Shown in pieces: positions 61,865 to 64,000 of a stretch of DNA of 64,000 nucleotides. The translations under genes and the position numbers were made by a program. Numbering within the stretch: the stretch's first letter is position 1; every line of letters starts with the position of its first letter. Source of the stretch: Lycorma delicatula (taxonomy: Eukaryota; Arthropoda; Insecta; Hemiptera; Fulgoridae); the NCBI RefSeq assembly GCF_047948215.1, contig NC_134455.1, forward strand, positions 103,939,995-104,003,994, written 5' to 3'. The notes beneath the pieces are model-generated. The model ran no database searches. It was not told where the DNA came from and saw only the letters and a list, made by a program, of their open reading frames with translations.

Positions 61865-63081
61865 CTGCAATTAAGATAGAAATCAGTTCAAAATTTAAGT
61901 CCTACAAAGACAACACTTAAAAAAATGTTATTAAATGCCAGTATTTAAAACACACATCTGACCAGACATATTAAAACTTGCTGCATCATACTTCCTATCC
62001 ATAAAATTGAAGGCCAGGTATTCTTTAAACTTATTTTTTATGATTCAACAGTTATTGAAGCAAACTGGAATATATAAAAATGCTGAAAACTATTTACAAA
62101 TAATGGTTAACTTTAAAACTAAACAGGGGTTTCAATCTAAGTTAGAAGTTCATATGTTCTTAAGCTAGATTTACACTTTTACTCAGGATTATATATATAA
62201 AAAAAAAAAAAACAAAAAAAAAACAGTTGTAATTTTTACTCGTTTTATTAGGTCATGTAAGTATTATTTAACAATTAATGCATATTATTTCTAATTAATT
62301 TTTATGTTTACAATTTTTGTAGTAATTACTTATTAATGATGATTAATTAACAATCAAAATGGTTTCTAATTATAAAAAAGTTTTTTGTAAACAGTCAATG
62401 AACATCTTTTTTTGTTTTTCAATTTATTTCAATAACCATTTACCACATTTCATTTATTATATTAAAGAAAATTAAAATGACTATTTACCTCTACTTAATT
62501 GTGTAGTAGAATAATAATTATGGTACAATAATATACATAATATAATGAGTGACATATAAATCAGTCGCTTCAATTATCATGAGCGTACTAGAATCAAAAC
62601 GTGTTGTATATCACTTCGCGTTTAACATAGTTTTGATCGGGGGTTTTGTCATTTTAAATGAATACGGACATTGGATATTGTTGGCTAATGTTTTATGGGC
62701 ACTTATACGAAATTTTGAGTTGTTCAGACACGGAATACATTTTTTATTGCGATTTTCTTGAGAACAGTACATTTTAGGCTACTGCTATACTTGAAGCAAA
62801 GTTTGTGTGATTATAGTGTGTTTTTTTATTGATCAGTTGGGGATTGTGATCAGTGCTGGGGACGCTGGAACATCCCAGTAAGAGTTTAACTATTTTTGAA
62901 GAGCTACAATCAAGGTATGTGTACCATAGTGTTTTATAAACTTTAGAGGTTATACACGTATAGCCGGTATAATAGAGAAAATTTTTCAAAGTCCTACGGA
63001 CAAGTTAAATCGAACTTGTGACTTAAGTTGTTTACAAGTAAACAGAGATTTATAAAAATTTCTGCTATTTCTCTCAAGTGA
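61865..63081. other. Intron upstream of exon 1; one unexplained open frame
   Basis: AT-rich to 62540. 62549-62761 (+) is open with hydrophobic segments (HFAFNIVLIGGFVIL, WILLANVLWALI); see findings. Beyond 62840 the sequence (GCTGGGGACGCTGGAACATC) may be the 5' part of the R1-clade element. Confidence 0.4.
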
Positions 63082-63246
63082 AATAATCCTAGGTGCCTCA
63101 GCACATTTTATACCTTTTTCCCTATATCTACTTTTCCAGACCTCCAATCCCAAAACCCCCCGGGATATTCACGAACCGGATCCTTTCTGACCCCCCGACC
63201 TCTACCCTCAACATTTTTGAACCCATTTTTGGGAGATACATTTTTT

Positions 63247-63675
63247 ATGGTTGTCCACGTCAAAGATATTGACATGGACACAACCAAGCAAGAGATCCGC
63301 GACGCTATTGTGAACATTGAAAAGCAGGGGAATTACCGAATCACATCGGTAATGAAGGCATACAGGGATACGCAGAATTAACAGTCAACACTATGCATAG
63401 GGCGGCTAATAAGATGGCTGATGAAAGAATTCGTAGCAGGTGGGTCTATTGCCAGGCCTATATCAGAGTAGATAAAGACAAATGTTACAGATGTTGGGGC
63501 TCGGGCCACAGGAGCTCCGAGTGTCGGAGTCCAAACAGATTAGATTTATGCTACAGCTGTGGTGGAAAAGGCCGTCTCATAAGAAAATGTGAAGAGGGGG
63601 ATGAGATGCTTAGACTGCAACAGTCTCGAACACCTTACCGGAGGCGTGATGTGCGGCAAAGGCAGATATGATTAG
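63247..63675 (+). pseudogene. R1-clade ORF1 (gag), frameshifted, three zinc knuckles
   Basis: The frame from ATG 63247 reads VVHVKDIDMDTTKQEIRDAI ('+++...D..TT..EI..A+', a usual R1 gag block) and stops at 63379. The frame from 63393 reads HRAANKMADERIRSRWVYCQ, then CYRCWGSGHRSSEC (perfect C-x2-C-x4-H-x4-C) and CYSCGGKGRLIRKC (knuckle 2 with Arg in place of His). A second shift near 63596 restores the first frame, with CLDCNSLEHLTGGVMC as knuckle 3, up to the stop at 63673. The protein start may lie upstream, since the first frame is open from 63082. Confidence 0.8.
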
Positions 63676-64000
63676 ATAATCCTGTTAAACGCAAACCGTA
63701 GTATACTCTCCAACGATTTAATGGGGAAGCTGTCAAGGGGTCTTGATATTGATATTTTGGTCACCACTGAGCCCAGCAGATACACTGCTGCTAAGAGCGA
63801 GTGGTGTGCATTTGCAATAGGAGACGTGGCCATCCGGAACGTTAGTGGCAGGTGGGGATGGAAGTTGTTCTATAGAGGTGAAGGAATACAAGCAGTTGAA
63901 CTGTCTGGGTTCCTTTTGATAGGGGCATATGTTAACCCCAATTGTGACTTCCCAGCGGCTTATATGAGAAGACTTCACGACATTGTTGCCAGGTCGCCCA
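63676..64000 (+). CDS. R1-clade ORF2, endonuclease N-terminus (partial, open to window end)
   Basis: 108 uninterrupted codons: ILLNANRSILSNDLMGKLSR (catalytic Asn in 'NAN'), DIDILVTTEPSRYTAAKSEW (catalytic Glu in 'TEPS'), IRNVSGRWGWKLFYRGEGIQ, AVELSGFLLIGAYVNPNCDF. These follow the R1 ORF2 pattern 'N.NR......L........+D+++++EPN', 'W.G...YRGEGI.+VE..GF+++..Y..PN'. First start ATG in frame is 63721; translation may instead couple with ORF1. The remainder (reverse transcriptase) lies beyond the window. Confidence 0.85.
   Translation, partial: MILLNANRSILSNDLMGKLSRGLDIDILVTTEPSRYTAAKSEWCAFAIGDVAIRNVSGRWGWKLFYRGEGIQAVELSGFLLIGAYVNPNCDFPAAYMRRLHDIVARSP

Larger units (their letters stand above)
63082..64000 (+). 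mobile_element. R1-clade non-LTR retrotransposon, 5' part, running off the window
   Basis: A GC-rich stretch with an ORF1 (gag) in frames broken twice, followed at once by the start of ORF2. The short TAG-ATA junction at 63673-63678 between the ORFs is as expected for R1-type elements. More GC-rich and less decayed than most repeats here. It is antisense to the dynein gene. Confidence 0.8.

Overview
The window looks like nuclear DNA from an arthropod, most likely an insect. It is AT-rich, has GT-AG introns, and is crowded with decayed insect-type transposable elements; order cannot be fixed (a hemimetabolous insect such as a hemipteran is a guess). One host gene is visible: 16 consecutive minus-strand exons of an axonemal dynein heavy chain, from 61864 (5'-most) to 8149 (3'-most). 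All exon junctions keep reading phase and give about 822 residues covering the end of the tail (DHC_N1) and the first half of the linker (DHC_N2). The motifs most resemble the DNAH2 / Drosophila kl-2 inner-arm type. The gene's start lies beyond 64000 and its motor domain lies left of position 1.

Almost everything else is intron filled with transposon debris. 1-8148 (intron after the last visible exon): a nearly full-length RTE-like retrotransposon (537-3890, +) with target-site duplications, a short SINE piece (about 4331), and a piggyBac-like DNA transposon (4593-7458) split by an R1-like retrotransposon fragment (about 5570-6850, -). 8264-13427: a second RTE-like copy in inverted orientation (8549-11163). 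13649-21970: an I-clade retrotransposon on the minus strand (gag at 19.7 kb, ORF2 stop at 14886), interrupted by two SINEs of different families and by a 3' end of another retrotransposon family. 22110-27128: the C-terminal relic of a jerky/Tigger-type transposase and a faint RTE-like relic. 27241-31286: unidentified relics and a perfect 17-bp hairpin. 31439-36753: a full SINE-1 with target-site duplications, an R1/LOA-like element (copy B, minus), and a jockey/CR1-like endonuclease relic.

36878-48767 holds smaller introns with a solitary 3' end of the copy A/B family, a 13-bp palindrome and a GC-rich unidentified insert. 48969-54394: copy A of the R1/LOA-like family (+) meeting another 5'-truncated non-LTR fragment tail to tail. 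56801-59862: a 5'-truncated RTE copy with target-site duplications, a Tigger/pogo transposase relic, and a SINE-2 inserted into it with a 13-bp duplication. The right edge (from 63082) enters an R1-clade retrotransposon: frameshifted gag with zinc knuckles, then the start of an ORF2 endonuclease.

The elements do not work together; they are successive, nested insertions in the introns of a very long motor-protein gene. I found no CRISPR array, operon, rRNA or functional tRNA gene and no evident new defence or mobile system. The most interesting signals are two tRNA-derived SINE families that share one 3' tail despite different heads, a shared substitution at the endonuclease catalytic-glutamate position in two copies of one retrotransposon family, and the split piggyBac-like element with recognisable inverted ends.
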